Counted from the stretch's first letter, positions 50,354-55,475 are shown. The stretch is 64,000 nucleotides of DNA from Periplaneta americana (GCF_040183065.1 NC_091131.1:12159800-12223799), one strand, 5' to 3'. Numbers and translations are program-made. The notes: generated from the letters alone by a model not told the origin.

Positions 50354-53300
50354 CTTATTTGTCTTTTGTTTGTTTACTTATTTATCCATTTACTTCTTTA
50401 TTTATTCACTCGTCAGCCTATGTTAACGATATATTTGTTTATAGTGAGATACCTAGAGTTGGATAACCTTTCCATTCTTTGTCTATAGGTCATTAAAGGA
50501 TAGACATTACAAGTGTCATATTGAAAACTATTAATTTTTTATTACACACAGAACCACAGGAAGCTAGAGACGTTATTATCTAGTTTGTAGTGATGCTGTT
50601 TATTACACAGTTGAGAGCCGGCCTTGGAGATCTGTTGTTTGCCATGACTTGCCCTGAACCCAAGGTACGTGAGCTCATTCCTGGCCGAGGAGACAATACG
50701 CCTCTTCCATCGGTTGAAGAAGTAAGTCCCATGTAATAGATCTGCTGCATGTAAAAAGTTTATTTGCTTATGGATGGATGTGAAGACAACATTATATATG
50801 AGTCCACCATTACTTCCTTTCCAACTCAGATGTAATCACGATAACAATAATAAATGTGTCGGTTTGAAGAAGACGCAATCATGTCAAAATACTGTACTCA
50901 CTATTCGCTAGACGCTTATATTCAAAAGGAATATCAATGAAGTCGAGGTCTACCAGCATGGTTGGTACTAACATCGTCATCTTAGAAAAAACTAGGCTAC
51001 CATACGCCAAATACCTTTCGGAAGATTTCAGTTGGTTTCCTGAGAGCTTAGGTTTACATATGAACGAATTTCTTATGCAACACCCCGCTCTGTTTTTCCT
51101 TTGTTTTGTTTGTTTGTTGCTTTTTTACATGTTTGTAAGTCAAATTATTACTAATCTACAACAAAAAAAACCTGAAGATTAGTATTTATAAAACAGTTAT
51201 AGTAACGGTTTTTTGAGAGCGGAACAGAGGTTAAGGGTGTTTGAGAATAAGGTGCTTAGGAAAATATTTGGGGCTAAGAGGGATGAAGTTACAGGAGAAT
51301 GGAGAAAGTTACACAACACAGAACTGCACGCATTGTATTCTTCACCTGACATAATTAGGAACATTAAATCCAGACGTTTGAGATGGGCAGTGCATGTAGA
51401 ACGTATGGGTCAATCCAAAAACGCGTATAGTGTTAGTTGGAAAACCTGAAGGTAAAAGATCTTCGTGGAGGCGAAGATGTAGATGGGAGGATAATATTGA
51501 AATGGATTTGAGGGAGATGGGATATGATGGTAGGGACTGGATTAATCTTGCTCAGGACAGGGACCGATGGTGGGCTTATGTGAGGGCGGCAATGAACCTC
51601 CGGGGTTTTAAAAGCTATTTTTAACAAATATAACAAACATATATACAAGTATATGATTATGTCTCCTCACAAGAATATTCTACGAAATGGAAACATAAAA
51701 ATTGGAAATTTATATTTTGTAGAGGTGGAAGAATTCAAATATCTTGGAGCAACAGTAACATATATAAATGATACTCAGAGGATATTAAACACAGAATAAA
51801 TATAGGAAATGCCTGTTACTATTCGGTTGAGAAGCTTTTATCATCCAGTCTGTTGTCAAAAAATGTGAAAGTTAAAATTTATAAAACAGTTATATTACCG
51901 GTTGTTCTATATGGTTGTGAAACTTGACCTCTCACTTTGAGAGAGGAACATAGGTTAAGAGTGTTTGAGAATTAGGTGCTTAGGAAAATATTTGGGGCTA
52001 AGAGGGATGAAGTTACAGGAGAATGGAGAAAGTTACACAACGCAGAACTGCACGCATTGTATTCTTCACTTGACATAATTAGGAACATTAAATCCAGATG
52101 TTTGAGATGGGCAGAGCATGTAGCACGTTTGAGCAAATCCAGAAATGGATATAGAGTGTTAGTTGGGAGGCCGGAGGGGAAAAAGACCTTTGGGGAGGCC
52201 GAGACGTAGATGGGAGGATAATATAAAAATGGATTTGAGGGAGATGGGGTATGATGATAGAGACTGGATTAATCGTGCTCAGGATAGGGACCAATGGCGG
52301 GCTTATGTGAGGGCGACAATGAACCTCCGGGTTCCTTAAAAGCCAGTAAGTAAGTAAGTAAGTATAACAAACATATATTCGACGGTTAAATTAGGTGCGA
52401 AAAAACATAATTTCCCTAGTATGTGAACCAGGCCGAAGTTGAACTTAAGATAATTCACGCTACAGGAGGTCGGTTATTTTGTATGTGTAAGCTGTATATA
52501 ACAGCCGGAAAGCAACTAACAAGAAAGTAGAGACGAAAAATGCACAATCACACTCATTTCAACAATATTCTTTACAGCCGACGCATCACATGAAATCGTC
52601 TCATAAGTAAGGAGCAGATTCCTATTTAATTAAATATTATTTTTGCGTGTGATAAAACACAATTAACAAAGTTAAAAATTCCGAACATGAAGTTTCAAGT
52701 TTAAAACCCGAATTTTATTTCACATAAAATACCTATTTTCACAAAAAAATTATGTAAATACATATTTCCAGGAAATCTGTTATAAACACATAAATCTTGG
52801 AGTTTTTTTACTTAAATAATTTTTTACAAGAACTTTTAAACATTTTAAAACTAAATCAGTTATGTCACTCAGAAGTACGTTATCTTTTTAAGAATTATTG
52901 GTTGCTTCGTGTTTCTAAGCGCTGTGTGGTGTATCCATGATACATTTTTATAATAGTATCGCCTCAAGTTCTGAGAACTGCTAGGCAGCATATCAATGTT
53001 ATTAGAGAATAAATTAACATGGACAAGGAGGAGAGATCTTGCAACACATAATTAGGAATGTTTATTGTTGCTGAAAATGATTTCATTCCACGCTTTGTTT
53101 GTGAAACACAACAGATAAGAGCTCGAGTATGAAAATTATTTAATTTAAACAAATCCCTCGCTCTTGTTTATCAAGTAAGGCAATATATCTTGTTGTGATT
53201 CCCTGTTATCGGGTTTCATTAATCGATATCCTTCAAGATATACTGAAAGATAGCTGTTTAAAAAACGATTTGGCTTTCCTATTAGCAAACCTAAACTTTT

Positions 53301-54113
53301 TGTGTGACACCATAAAAAAACTCGAAACATCCAAAAACCACATGTCTGAAACAGGGAGGTGCGTGCCGTGGAAATTAAACTATACTCGCTACCAGGTTCA
53401 GAAGTACAATTACTGAGGAACAAATTCCAGAATGTGTTTGGGAAAAACAGTGGATATAAAAAAATGTGTAAAGTTGCTCAAGTATTGGAGGGTGAGCCTG
53501 TAGGTGAGATTGAAGGTGTTTGTGTTGTGACATTTCTGTCTTTAAATATGCACGTCTGACGTCCTGTGATGTGGAAAGATCGTTTTCACAGTATAAGTCG
53601 TTGTTCAGAGATATTCGGCATGCATTTGTGATGGAGAATTTGGAGATGACCTTTGTTCTTCACTGCAATTCTCGGCCAACTACTAGCACTCAAGTGTGCC
53701 TGGTGAGTACCTAGTAACATTTTTTTCTAAGCTAAGTAAGGTATTTTTGTCATATTTAAATATATATATATATATTTAGCAAATATTTTTGTACTTTTAG
53801 CACATAAAAAATAAATTTATTAAAATTTTTAGCACATAAAAATCCGCTCCCTACTCATAAGAAGTAAAGAATATTAGATTTGGCCAAAAGTCACAGTTAA
53901 GAATCTCCTGCCCGAAACTCCACTGCCTTCGCCCGGGATTGAACCCGGTACTTTGGTCCCGATACAAGTATGATAGGCCACCATGAACGACATAGTCATT
54001 ACTTTTTAAATGCAACAATACTCACGTAGTTTATACCTCGTCTTCTCGCCTACAGCGTCGTGCCATACCCCAGCTATGAGGAGCAATAGTGTGGCTACAG
54101 CTGCGGCACCCAT
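22992..54113 (-). CDS. takeout/JHBP-family secreted protein (six exons)
   Basis: Join, minus strand: 54113-54026, 47737-47645, 44275-44125, 34534-34401, 26978-26826, 23146-22992; 774 nt, 257 residues. All junctions are phase-compatible. Takeout-family proteins are secreted and bind small hydrophobic ligands such as juvenile hormone in haemolymph or sensory tissue. Seen: signal peptide (residues 1 to about 21), YKLP then the N-terminal Cys pair in CRRNDPDLNTC, GIPELGLMPLDPL, MNGRFLVLPMNGEG, ENLFNGNKTLGDN, and the C-terminal NENWKEFFEELRPTL motif ending HKVPERDIFLED. Length fits the family (about 240-260). Exons are GC-rich against AT-rich introns of 6288, 3369, 9590, 7422 and 3679 bp, all packed with mobile elements. 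Ligand and expression cannot be read from sequence. Paralogue identity (takeout, daywake-like or JHBP) is unresolved. Confidence 0.93.
23274..24459. mobile_element. TIR element, Tc1/mariner-like, with transposase relic
   Basis: Ends CAGGGACATCATTTTATTTT and its complement (one mismatch over about 24 bp), flanked by TA inside CATA microsatellite. At about 23770-23830 the minus strand reads RTEACIEMNGHHFQ, the C-terminal peptide of an insect IS630-Tc1-mariner-type transposase, followed by a stop. A sister element with the same ends and the same relic lies at 40768-41742. It lies in intron 5 of the takeout-like gene. Confidence 0.75.
24470..24601. repeat. (CATA)n microsatellite
   Basis: Nearly pure CATA tetranucleotide run of about 130 bp, starting as ATGCATGC. 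Reading frames across it (MYVC or HTYI repeats) are artefacts. Confidence 0.97.
24602..25723. other. Intron 5 DNA, no gene seen
   Basis: AT-rich intronic sequence. It opens with GGGCTATTCCATATGAAATC, which looks like a repeat terminus, but I find no partner end or coding frame. Confidence 0.4.
25724..26760 (+). repeat. GAAT satellite with three LINE 3' ends
   Basis: (CATA)n then (GAAT)n/(GGAT)n runs alternate with three near-identical blocks of about 175 bp at 25792-25968, 26165-26343 and 26450-26632. Each block starts TTCCTATTGAAGAATGAATT, runs through GATGATAGAAAATGATACAT, and ends GGCATAAAATGAATG or a close variant. They match the 3' terminus of the LINE at 58340-58955 (GATGATAGACGACATTAAG.. 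ATTATGAATGAATGAA), whose natural tail is (ATGA)n. Either repeated short insertions into their own tail sequence or block duplication would explain it. Confidence 0.8.
26826..26978 (-). CDS. takeout-like gene, exon 5
   Basis: Acceptor TTTTGTTACAG, then CGCAGTACAAC. It encodes QYNTTVKLHAEPLTKDDEV, YWDVTEFDVHVESLQ and RFENLFNGNKTLG, the beta-wrapped core and the conserved NLFNGxxxLG motif. The donor is GCAAGT directly after CTGG. A GC-AG intron is the only choice I see that keeps the frame into exon 6, and GCAAGT is the usual sequence of such donors. GC-rich within an AT-rich intron. Confidence 0.9.
27125..27560 (+). pseudogene. LINE reverse-transcriptase fragment
   Basis: PQGSVLGPLLFTIYVNDI at about 27132, then HCNYHLYAKT where an ADD box would be expected (27205), then INPGKTQAIILGHNG (27335) and KNLGIHMDNNLNWDMQI (27450) across several frameshifts. 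This is the RT palm and thumb of a CR1/jockey-like LINE. After about 700 bp of unrelated sequence, the matching C-terminus resumes at 28259. Confidence 0.72.
28259..29056 (+). pseudogene. LINE ORF2 C-terminus and 3' UTR
   Basis: An open frame of 155 codons reads KMKLQRAHNLCVRFVSNVRK, then PRLWNSLPASIRDCRNKIKF and a stop at 28724: the conserved LINE C-terminal LWNSLPxxIR block. The 3' UTR ends with an inverted repeat (CCTGGTAGAGGGGCAGAG.. CTCTACCAGG around 28999-29041) and a TTAAATAAATAAATA tail, a typical LINE 3' terminus. Together with 27125-27560 it is one split, 5'-truncated copy. Confidence 0.75.
29509..30495. mobile_element. hAT-type MITE, copy 1
   Basis: Ends CAGCCGTGGCGAAAATGTGA and its near-perfect complement, flanked by the perfect 8-bp duplication CCCTAAAG (29501-29508, 30496-30503). 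Internal sequence matches copy 2 at 47909-48913 over its length, including a GAT-rich microsatellite. No long reading frame. It lies in intron 4. Confidence 0.9.
30813..32094. repeat. Dispersed repeat, copy 2 (empty-site copy)
   Basis: Starts with a hAT-like terminus CAGTGGTTTCCAAAGTGTGG at about 30812. From 30878 it matches 1457-2689 and then, without a break, 10807-10999. It therefore lacks the 8.1-kb nest present in copy 1. It ends AATTATATAT, expanded into a (TA)n run. It lies in intron 4. Confidence 0.75.
32088..32141. repeat. (TA)n microsatellite
   Basis: Pure TA dinucleotide run of about 50 bp at the 3' end of the dispersed repeat. Confidence 0.97.
32142..33055. other. Intron 4 DNA, no gene seen
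   Basis: AT-rich sequence with no recognisable coding motif. At about 32440-32540 the text TCTTGGACTTACTTTAGGAT resembles part of a decayed Tc1-type transposase on the minus strand, but it is too broken to call. Confidence 0.35.
33056..33655 (+). pseudogene. TAAG-tail LINE fragment interrupted by SINE
   Basis: Before the SINE the frame reads VEKFKYLGATVTKINDTGE (about 33060-33135). After it come KVRIYKTVILPVVLYSCET-like and LREEHRLRVFENKVLRKIFG sequences, broken by stops. It belongs to the LINE family represented best at 36914-37674. The SINE at 33149-33383 is flanked by GGAGAGAAAATT and GGGAGGAAATT, a diverged duplication of LINE sequence. Confidence 0.8.
33149..33383 (-). mobile_element. 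tRNA-derived SINE, family A
   Basis: Minus-strand copy: TAAGTTATTTTATGACGC.. (tail side) to ACCGGTAATCGAACCCGGG (B box complement) and GCGCTGACCGTTACTTCACA (head complement). It is inserted in the LINE fragment and poly(T) marks its tail on the left. Confidence 0.88.
33656..34300 (+). repeat. tRNA-like SINE family C, tandem copies
   Basis: Three tRNA-like heads in tandem: 33757-33830, 33878-33938 (partial) and 34147-34219. Each has GTAGCTCAGT (A-box/D-arm) and GGTTCGATACC or GATCGATACC (B box), with flanking modules GTCACACAGA..GTGTGCACTC upstream and TTTTTCCCTCGAAATTATTC downstream. The first folds with anticodon GCT and the third with GTT in the loop, but C replaces the universal U33. These look like SINE heads, not working tRNA genes. 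Same family as 42824-43688. Confidence 0.75.
34401..34534 (-). CDS. takeout-like gene, exon 4
   Basis: Acceptor GCGCACCAACAG, then GGCAGACCTG. It encodes RADLDNRKLEFEASVPE, then IDADYTMNGRFLVLPMNGEG and KCSLNL. The donor is A|GTAAGT, a strong consensus site. This is the family block DLxxxKLxxxxxxPxxxIxxxYxxxGRxLxLPxxGxG. Exon 3 supplies two bases (AG) and exon 5 receives one, which keeps the frame. Confidence 0.93.
34715..35420. repeat. AAAT/TTTAAATAAA satellite
   Basis: About 700 bp of interleaved (AAAT)n, (GAAT)n and TTTAAATAAATAAATGAATG units. The frequent TTTAAA makes it rich in short palindromes. It is probably expanded from a LINE tail. Confidence 0.95.
35440..36122 (+). pseudogene. 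TAAG-tail LINE C-terminal fragment
   Basis: Readable pieces: NINDTLEDIKRSINRRNACYYSVEKLL with stops, FENKVFMKIFGAKRDEVIGE, LRWAGHVARMGES, and a degraded WEDNIKMDLREVGYDGRE. It ends in GTAAGTAAGTT at the 5' edge of the foldback element at 36127. Confidence 0.82.
36127..36713. mobile_element. Foldback MITE with long TIRs
   Basis: Arms of about 160 bp: the left starts AGTAAACGAAAATTCTTGC and the right (36550-36713) is its diverged complement, sharing GGATGCCT..ATCAGCAATT and GAAGATGxTT blocks. AGTT flanks both ends (36123-36126, 36714-36717). No coding frame. Confidence 0.75.
36862..36912. repeat. (ATA/TAA)n microsatellite
   Basis: Pure TAA trinucleotide run adjoining the 3' tail of the minus-strand LINE. 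Confidence 0.95.
36914..37674 (-). pseudogene. TAAG-tail LINE, intact C-terminal frame
   Basis: Best copy of this LINE family in the window: an unbroken 240-codon frame from 37656 to 36937. It reads VEKFKYLGATVTNINDTREE, then VILPVLLYGCETWTLTLREE, VFENKVLRKIFGAKRDEVIG, LRWAGHVARMGESRNAYRVL, GRPRRRWEDNIKMDLREVGY and RVP. This is the segment after the RT catalytic box and the C-terminal tail of an insect endonuclease-RT LINE. The catalytic domains are missing through 5' truncation. The 3' end carries the CTTACTTA (TAAG complement) tail. Likely a young insertion. Confidence 0.88.
38013..38258 (-). mobile_element. tRNA-derived SINE, family A, split by a LINE
   Basis: Minus-strand copy running from TGGTTATTTTACGACGC to the head complement GCTGACCGTTACTCCACA. 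The head end is split by a LINE fragment at 38262-38577: CCACAAGTGTGA precedes it and CCACAGGTGTGA follows (38576-38587), a 12-bp duplication with one mismatch. Confidence 0.88.
38259..38577 (-). pseudogene. Short TAAG-tail LINE copy inside a SINE
   Basis: About 310 bp of the 3' terminus of the 36914 family. The minus strand reads NIKxxRLRWAGHVARMRESRNAYRVLVGRP, KGL...RWEDNIKMDLREVGYDDRDW and the CTTACTTA tail. The 12-bp duplication around it shows a recent 5'-truncated insertion into the SINE. Confidence 0.85.
38588..39620. other. Intron 3 DNA, no host gene seen
   Basis: No coding region is supported up to the transposase fragment at 39633. Around 39230-39310, GCGGAACTCGAACCGGCAG looks like a decayed tRNA-like B-box complement. 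Confidence 0.35.
39633..40257 (+). pseudogene. Internally deleted DDE transposase (N- and C-termini)
   Basis: The first segment (39633-39908) reads NAVIHSGEREIIANIIKCC and ERAAKYSGKSISSVKRAKNN, the helix-turn-helix N-terminus of an IS630/Tc1-related insect transposase. After a possible 126-bp intron, 40035-40140 continues KVELDQFDQDVIRDTIEEFY and VVPTIKKI, which in this family precede the DDE core. The core is absent. The frame then runs directly into the acidic C-terminus MDDAIDEIIINFGPRDED.. with TAA at 40257. So the catalytic domain was deleted, leaving a non-autonomous derivative. Family placement is from motif memory. Confidence 0.55.
40262..42189 (+). pseudogene. LINE C-terminus with long 3' UTR
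   Basis: Open frame 40262-40601 reads KRALKCCRKNSPLKWDTLTD, then RLCALFKTYRGEPAWREIKN and FLNRTIRDWNALPADLLKAL, ending LKDLTNRR: the C-terminal block (NRTIRDWNxLPA) of an insect LINE ORF2. The 3' UTR contains CAGTGAA-rich minisatellite repeats, is interrupted by a TIR element (40768-41742), and ends CAGTGTGAATAAATACATACATACATA near 42189. It is 5'-truncated directly after the transposase remnant. Confidence 0.75.
40768..41742. mobile_element. TIR element, sister of 23274-24459
   Basis: Ends CAGGGACATCACTTTATTTT and ..TGATGTCCCTG, flanked by TA. The left 200 bp matches 23274-23560. At 41398-41460 the minus strand carries the same transposase C-terminal relic (NNMRTEL, then a degraded MNG..F). 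The LINE 3' UTR minisatellite resumes on the far side, so the insertion postdates the LINE. Confidence 0.75.
42190..42811. other. Intron 3 DNA, no gene seen
   Basis: No recognisable coding motif. The stretch at 42300-42620 is somewhat GC-richer (GCCATTGCCGGTCCCCAGCC, CCCGAGGGAGGGGCATCC) and resembles a non-autonomous element, but I cannot define its ends. Confidence 0.35.
42824..43688. mobile_element. tRNA-like tandem/inverted array (SINE family C)
   Basis: Two and a half copies of a 285-bp unit on the minus strand (unit starts at about 42821, 43106 and 43391) meet an inverted copy on the plus strand at about 43443. Each unit has a tRNA-like body (GTAGCTCAGTGGTAGAGCG and GGTTCGATACCCGG). It folds into acceptor, D, anticodon and T arms with loop ACGTTAA (anticodon GTT), C instead of U33 and one acceptor mismatch. 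The whole 865-bp block is flanked by AATGGGGGTTTT (42812-42823 and 43689-43700), so it entered as one unit. Confidence 0.8.
43768..44040 (-). pseudogene. IS630-Tc1-mariner-type transposase fragment
   Basis: Minus strand: QDGASPDWVTDVRDYLDDTF, then NNWCGRGG, then after a one-base shift PIMWPPNSPDLISSNFFLWG and FVKNDVYSQRP, ending MLDHTW. These are the second catalytic Asp (QDGA) and the GRGGPIxWPPxSPDLxxxxFFLWG block of the DDE domain in this transposase group. Both ends are missing. Confidence 0.78.
44125..44275 (-). CDS. takeout-like gene, exon 3
   Basis: Acceptor TTGGTTGATCCAG, then GAATTCCC, completing a Gly codon with exon 2. It encodes GIPELGLMPLDPLVISNIKV, EEGVGRPVTMSLNLKNATLH and GLGNIDLSAV. 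The donor is AG|GTACCT. GIPELGxxxLDPL and the NxxLHGLxN region are hallmarks of the JHBP/takeout domain. Confidence 0.94.
44276..45000. other. Intron 2 DNA, no gene seen
   Basis: AT-rich sequence with nothing recognisable. The first of the clustered SINEs begins at about 45003. Confidence 0.4.
45003..45178 (-). mobile_element. SINE family A, head-truncated
   Basis: Minus-strand copy from GGTTATTTTACGACGC to AAATCTCAACCAAGTAAA. It lacks the tRNA-like head and ends at a (TATG)n run. Confidence 0.85.
45220..45472 (+). mobile_element. SINE family A, full length
   Basis: Full copy: head CACACCTGTGGAGTAACGGT, B box GGTTCGAATCC, body GGTTTTTTCCGGGGTTTTCC, tail AAAATAACCCAATAAAATAA. (TATG)n lies on both sides. 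It is the best reference copy in the window. Confidence 0.92.
45503..45745 (-). mobile_element. SINE family A, full length
   Basis: Minus-strand copy between (TATG)n runs, with intact B box complement GGGATTCGAACCC and head complement CCACAGGTGTGGAC. With the copy at 45220 it forms an inverted SINE pair about 30 bp apart. Confidence 0.92.
45780..45996 (-). mobile_element. tRNA-derived SINE, family B
   Basis: Minus-strand copy with head GTCGGCCTGGTTGGCGCAGT, a B box read as GTTCGATCC (GTGTTCGATCC), body and TTAAATAAAACAT tail. Same family as 475-708. Flanked by TATG repeats. Confidence 0.88.
46255..46437 (-). mobile_element. tRNA-derived SINE, family D
   Basis: The minus strand starts with a tRNA-like head: CGCGGTCTGTTGGTCAGCAT (A-box region) and GGATTCGATTCCCGGG (B box). 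A short body follows and ends in AATTAATATTAACC. It is the only copy of this family I see. Confidence 0.6.
46823..46920. repeat. Nested inverted repeat (cruciform)
   Basis: Outer arms CTATAATGAAGGTAATTAAG and CTTAATTACCATTATAG enclose a perfect inner hairpin ATGAAACGAGC-GCAA-GCTCGTTTCAT (46861-46886). Confidence 0.9.
47645..47737 (-). CDS. takeout-like gene, exon 2
   Basis: Acceptor TTTCATGTTCACAG, then CGGAGACC, completing a Pro codon with exon 1. It encodes ETFKRCRRNDPDLNTCLYEA and IRDAITQMKEG. The donor is G|GTCAGT. The two Cys of CxRxDPxLNxC form the family's conserved N-terminal disulphide. Confidence 0.95.
47909..48913. mobile_element. hAT-type MITE, copy 2
   Basis: Ends CAGCGGTGGCGAAAATGTAA and its complement, with the perfect 8-bp duplication CATTAAAG (47901-47908, 48914-48921). 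Homologous to 29509-30495 throughout. An expanded GAT repeat lies at 48508-48565. It lies in intron 1. Confidence 0.9.
48922..49535. other. Intron 1 DNA, no gene seen
   Basis: Unassigned AT-rich sequence with poly(T) runs at about 49048-49077 and 49384-49400, perhaps minus-strand retroposon tails. Confidence 0.4.
49536..50425. repeat. TTTA/ATTTA tetranucleotide satellite
   Basis: Nearly 900 bp of degenerate TTTA, TTTACTTA and AATTATT repeats. Frames across it (LFIYLF repeats) are artefacts. Confidence 0.95.
50611..50721 (+). other. Exon-like open segment, unknown
   Basis: On the strand opposite the host gene, TTTATTACACAG (acceptor-like) precedes 111 nt with no stop, encoding LRAGLGDLLFAMTCPEPK and VRELIPGRGDNTPLPSVEE. 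It is followed by GTAAGT, a perfect donor, and is clearly GC-richer than its surroundings. I recognise no family. It could be an exon of an unseen gene nested in intron 1, an exon of a transposon gene, or chance. Confidence 0.3.
51182..51615 (+). pseudogene. TAAG-tail LINE C-terminal fragment
   Basis: Reads RVFENKVLRKIFGAKRDEVT, SSPDIIRNIKSRRLRWAVH, then after a frameshift LVGKPEGKRSSWRRRCRWED and NLAQDRDRWWAYVRAAMNLR. Same family as 36914-37674. Confidence 0.85.
51640..52363 (+). pseudogene. TAAG-tail LINE C-terminal fragment
   Basis: Second copy of the same LINE terminus directly after the first. It reads VEEFKYLGATVTYINDT, VILPVVLYGCET then a stop, VLRKIFGAKRDEVTGEWRKL, and ends in TTCCTTAAAAGCCAGTAAGTAAGTAAGTAAG, the natural 3' end plus (TAAG)n tail. 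Confidence 0.87.
52608..53853. mobile_element. hAT transposon, decayed
   Basis: Ends TAAGGAGCAGATTCCTAT and (complement of right end) TAGGGAGCGGATTTTTATG are imperfect inverted repeats. CTCATAAG flanks both ends (52600-52607, 53854-53861), a perfect 8-bp duplication of the form nTnnnnAn. It holds a plus-strand transposase remnant (53195-53714). It lies in intron 1, close to exon 1. Confidence 0.85.
53195..53714 (+). pseudogene. hAT transposase C-terminal part
   Basis: Frames in order: LQDILKDSCLKNDLAFLLAN and LCDTIKKLETSKNHMSETG, then VEIKLYSLPGSEVQLLRNKF and VLEGEPVGEIEGV, then FKYARLTSCDVERSFSQYKS and LFRDIRHAFVMENLEMTFVL. LTSCDVERSFSQYKSL is the hAT C-terminal dimerisation motif. Two frameshifts and a missing N-terminus make it inactive. 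It is related to the fragment at 22158-22625. Confidence 0.8.
53925..53990 (-). repeat. tRNA-like segment near exon 1
   Basis: Minus strand GTGGCCTATCATACTTGTAT and GGTTCAATCCCGGGCGAAGG: a B box and decayed A-box region without a clean cloverleaf. Probably a SINE head in intron 1. Confidence 0.45.
54026..54113 (-). CDS. takeout-like gene, exon 1 (signal peptide)
   Basis: ATG at 54113-54111 in context CAACGATGG (A at -3). It encodes MGAAAVATLLLLIAGVWHDA, then VGEKTRYKL. The hydrophobic core is followed by a probable signal-peptidase site near AVG/E. The donor is C|GTGAGT (54025-54020). A nearer GT at 54036 was rejected because it puts a stop in exon 2. Reading on to CTAC restores the family's KLP motif. 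Confidence 0.9.
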
Positions 54114-54142
54114 CGTTGTCACTGTACAGTTCACCACCGCCA

Positions 54143-54195
54143 GACTGACCCAAGAGTGTATTGACTCTGGGATTTATAACCAGGAAACTTCCTGG
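54143..54195 (-). promoter_or_regulatory. Core promoter of takeout-like gene
   Basis: On the minus strand a TATAAAT box (54178-54172) lies 32 bp upstream of the A of a TCAGTC initiator (A at 54146), the spacing and initiator consensus of arthropod TATA promoters. The predicted 5' UTR is 33 nt. Immediately upstream, 54180-54195 is a palindrome with arms CCAGGAA and TTCCTGG; its core GGAAACTTCC resembles a Rel/NF-kB-type site. No experimental support. Confidence 0.65.
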
Positions 54196-54324
54196 CAGAG
54201 AACCCAAAACAAGAAAAACGAAAATGTACGACGTCCATACTCGTAGGGGAAGACCGGGTAGAGTGACTTACTTGTGAAACCAAGCATTACAGTTCAATGA
54301 TAATGTTCGTTATGCCACCAAAGC

Positions 54325-54400
54325 AGTGTCTATGATCCAATGCCAGCGCTGGTCTTCCATCCAGGTGTCCCTGGTTCGATCCCCGGCAAGATCATGATGG
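54325..54400 (+). repeat. tRNA-like SINE head upstream of promoter
   Basis: CAATGCCAGCGCTGGTCTTC and the B box GGTTCGATCCCCGG, followed by AAGATCATGATGG. It is a tRNA-like head about 180 bp upstream of the predicted transcription start. A repeat-terminus-like GGGGAAGACCGGGTAGAGTG starts at 54246. Confidence 0.5.
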
Positions 54401-54593
54401 AATTTGTGGTCGACAAAGCAGACGATGAAGAGGGGTTTTCTTGAGATACTCCCGTTTCCCTCTTATTCCACAAGCACACTCTACCTGTCCCTTATCAGAC
54501 TACTTGTGTGTGGATGGGATCTGGCTCTTATCACGGGCTGAGGCAGGATGGCCTATCTGTCAGCGTCGGTTGATTAGGGAGGGCTTGGGGTCG

Positions 54594-55475
54594 GTATGGC
54601 ATAGTTGCGCCCCGCGATCAATTGGGAGGCCTAGGCATGGCATAATTGCGCCCCGAAGAAATCAGGTAGCAGATGGGTCATGGCATAGTTGCGCCCCGAA
54701 GAAATCAGGTAGCAGGATGGACATGGCATAGTTGCGCCCCGAAGAAATCAGGTAGCAGAATGAACATGGCATAGTTGCGCCCCGAAGAAATCAGGTATCA
54801 GGATGGACATGGCATAGTTGCGCCCCGAAGAAATCAGGTATCAGGATGGACATGGCATAGATGCGCCCCGAAGAAATCAGGTAGCAGGATGGACATGGCA
54901 TAGTTGCGCCCCGAATAAATCAGGTATTAGGATGGACATGGCATAGTTGCGCCCCGAAGAAATCAGGTAGCAGAAGGGACATGGCATAGTTGCGCCCCGA
55001 AGAAATCAGGTAGCAGAATGGACATGGCATAGTTGCGCCCCGAAGAAATCAGGTAGCAGGATGGACATGGCATAGTTGCGCCCCGAAGAAATCAGGTAGC
55101 AGGATGGACATGGCATAGTTGCGCCCCGAAGAAATCAGGCAGCAGGATGGACATGGCATAGTTGCGCCCCGAAGAAATCAGGTAGCAGGATGGACATGGC
55201 ATAGTTGCGCCCCGAAGAAATCAGGTAGCAGAAGGGACATGGCATAGTTGCGCCCCGAAGAAATCAGGTAGCAGAATGGACATGGCATAGTTGCGCCCCG
55301 AAGAAATCAGGTAGCAGGATGGACATGGCATAGTTGCGCCCCGAAGAAATCAGGTAGCAGGATGGACATGGCATAGTTGCGCCCCGAAGAAATCAGGCAG
55401 CAGGATGGACATGGCATAGTTGCGCCCCGAAGAAATCAGGTAGCAGGATGGACATGGCATAGTTGCGCCCCGATG
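54594..55475. repeat. 43-bp minisatellite, about 21 copies
   Basis: Unit ATGGCATAGTTGCGCCCCGA plus AGAAATCAGGTAGCAGGATG plus GAC. About 21 copies, mostly highly similar. The diagnostic variants AGAAGGGACATGG, AGAATGGACATGG and CAGGCAGCAGG recur 258 bp apart (six units), showing a higher-order repeat. It begins about 450 bp upstream of the takeout-like gene's predicted start site. Confidence 0.95.

Noticed and set aside
50937-51182. 81-codon frame with a C-terminal hydrophobic stretch
   Set aside because: No recognisable family or promoter; the hydrophobic part comes from T-rich DNA. Not enough to call a gene.
54036-54113. Nearer donor GAG|GTATAA for exon 1
   Set aside because: Joined to exon 2 it shifts frame and hits a stop after ten codons. 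The GTGAGT at 54025 keeps the frame and restores the KLP motif.
54594-55475. CRISPR-like array of 43-bp units
   Set aside because: The whole 43 bp is repeated; no spacers differ. It is a minisatellite.
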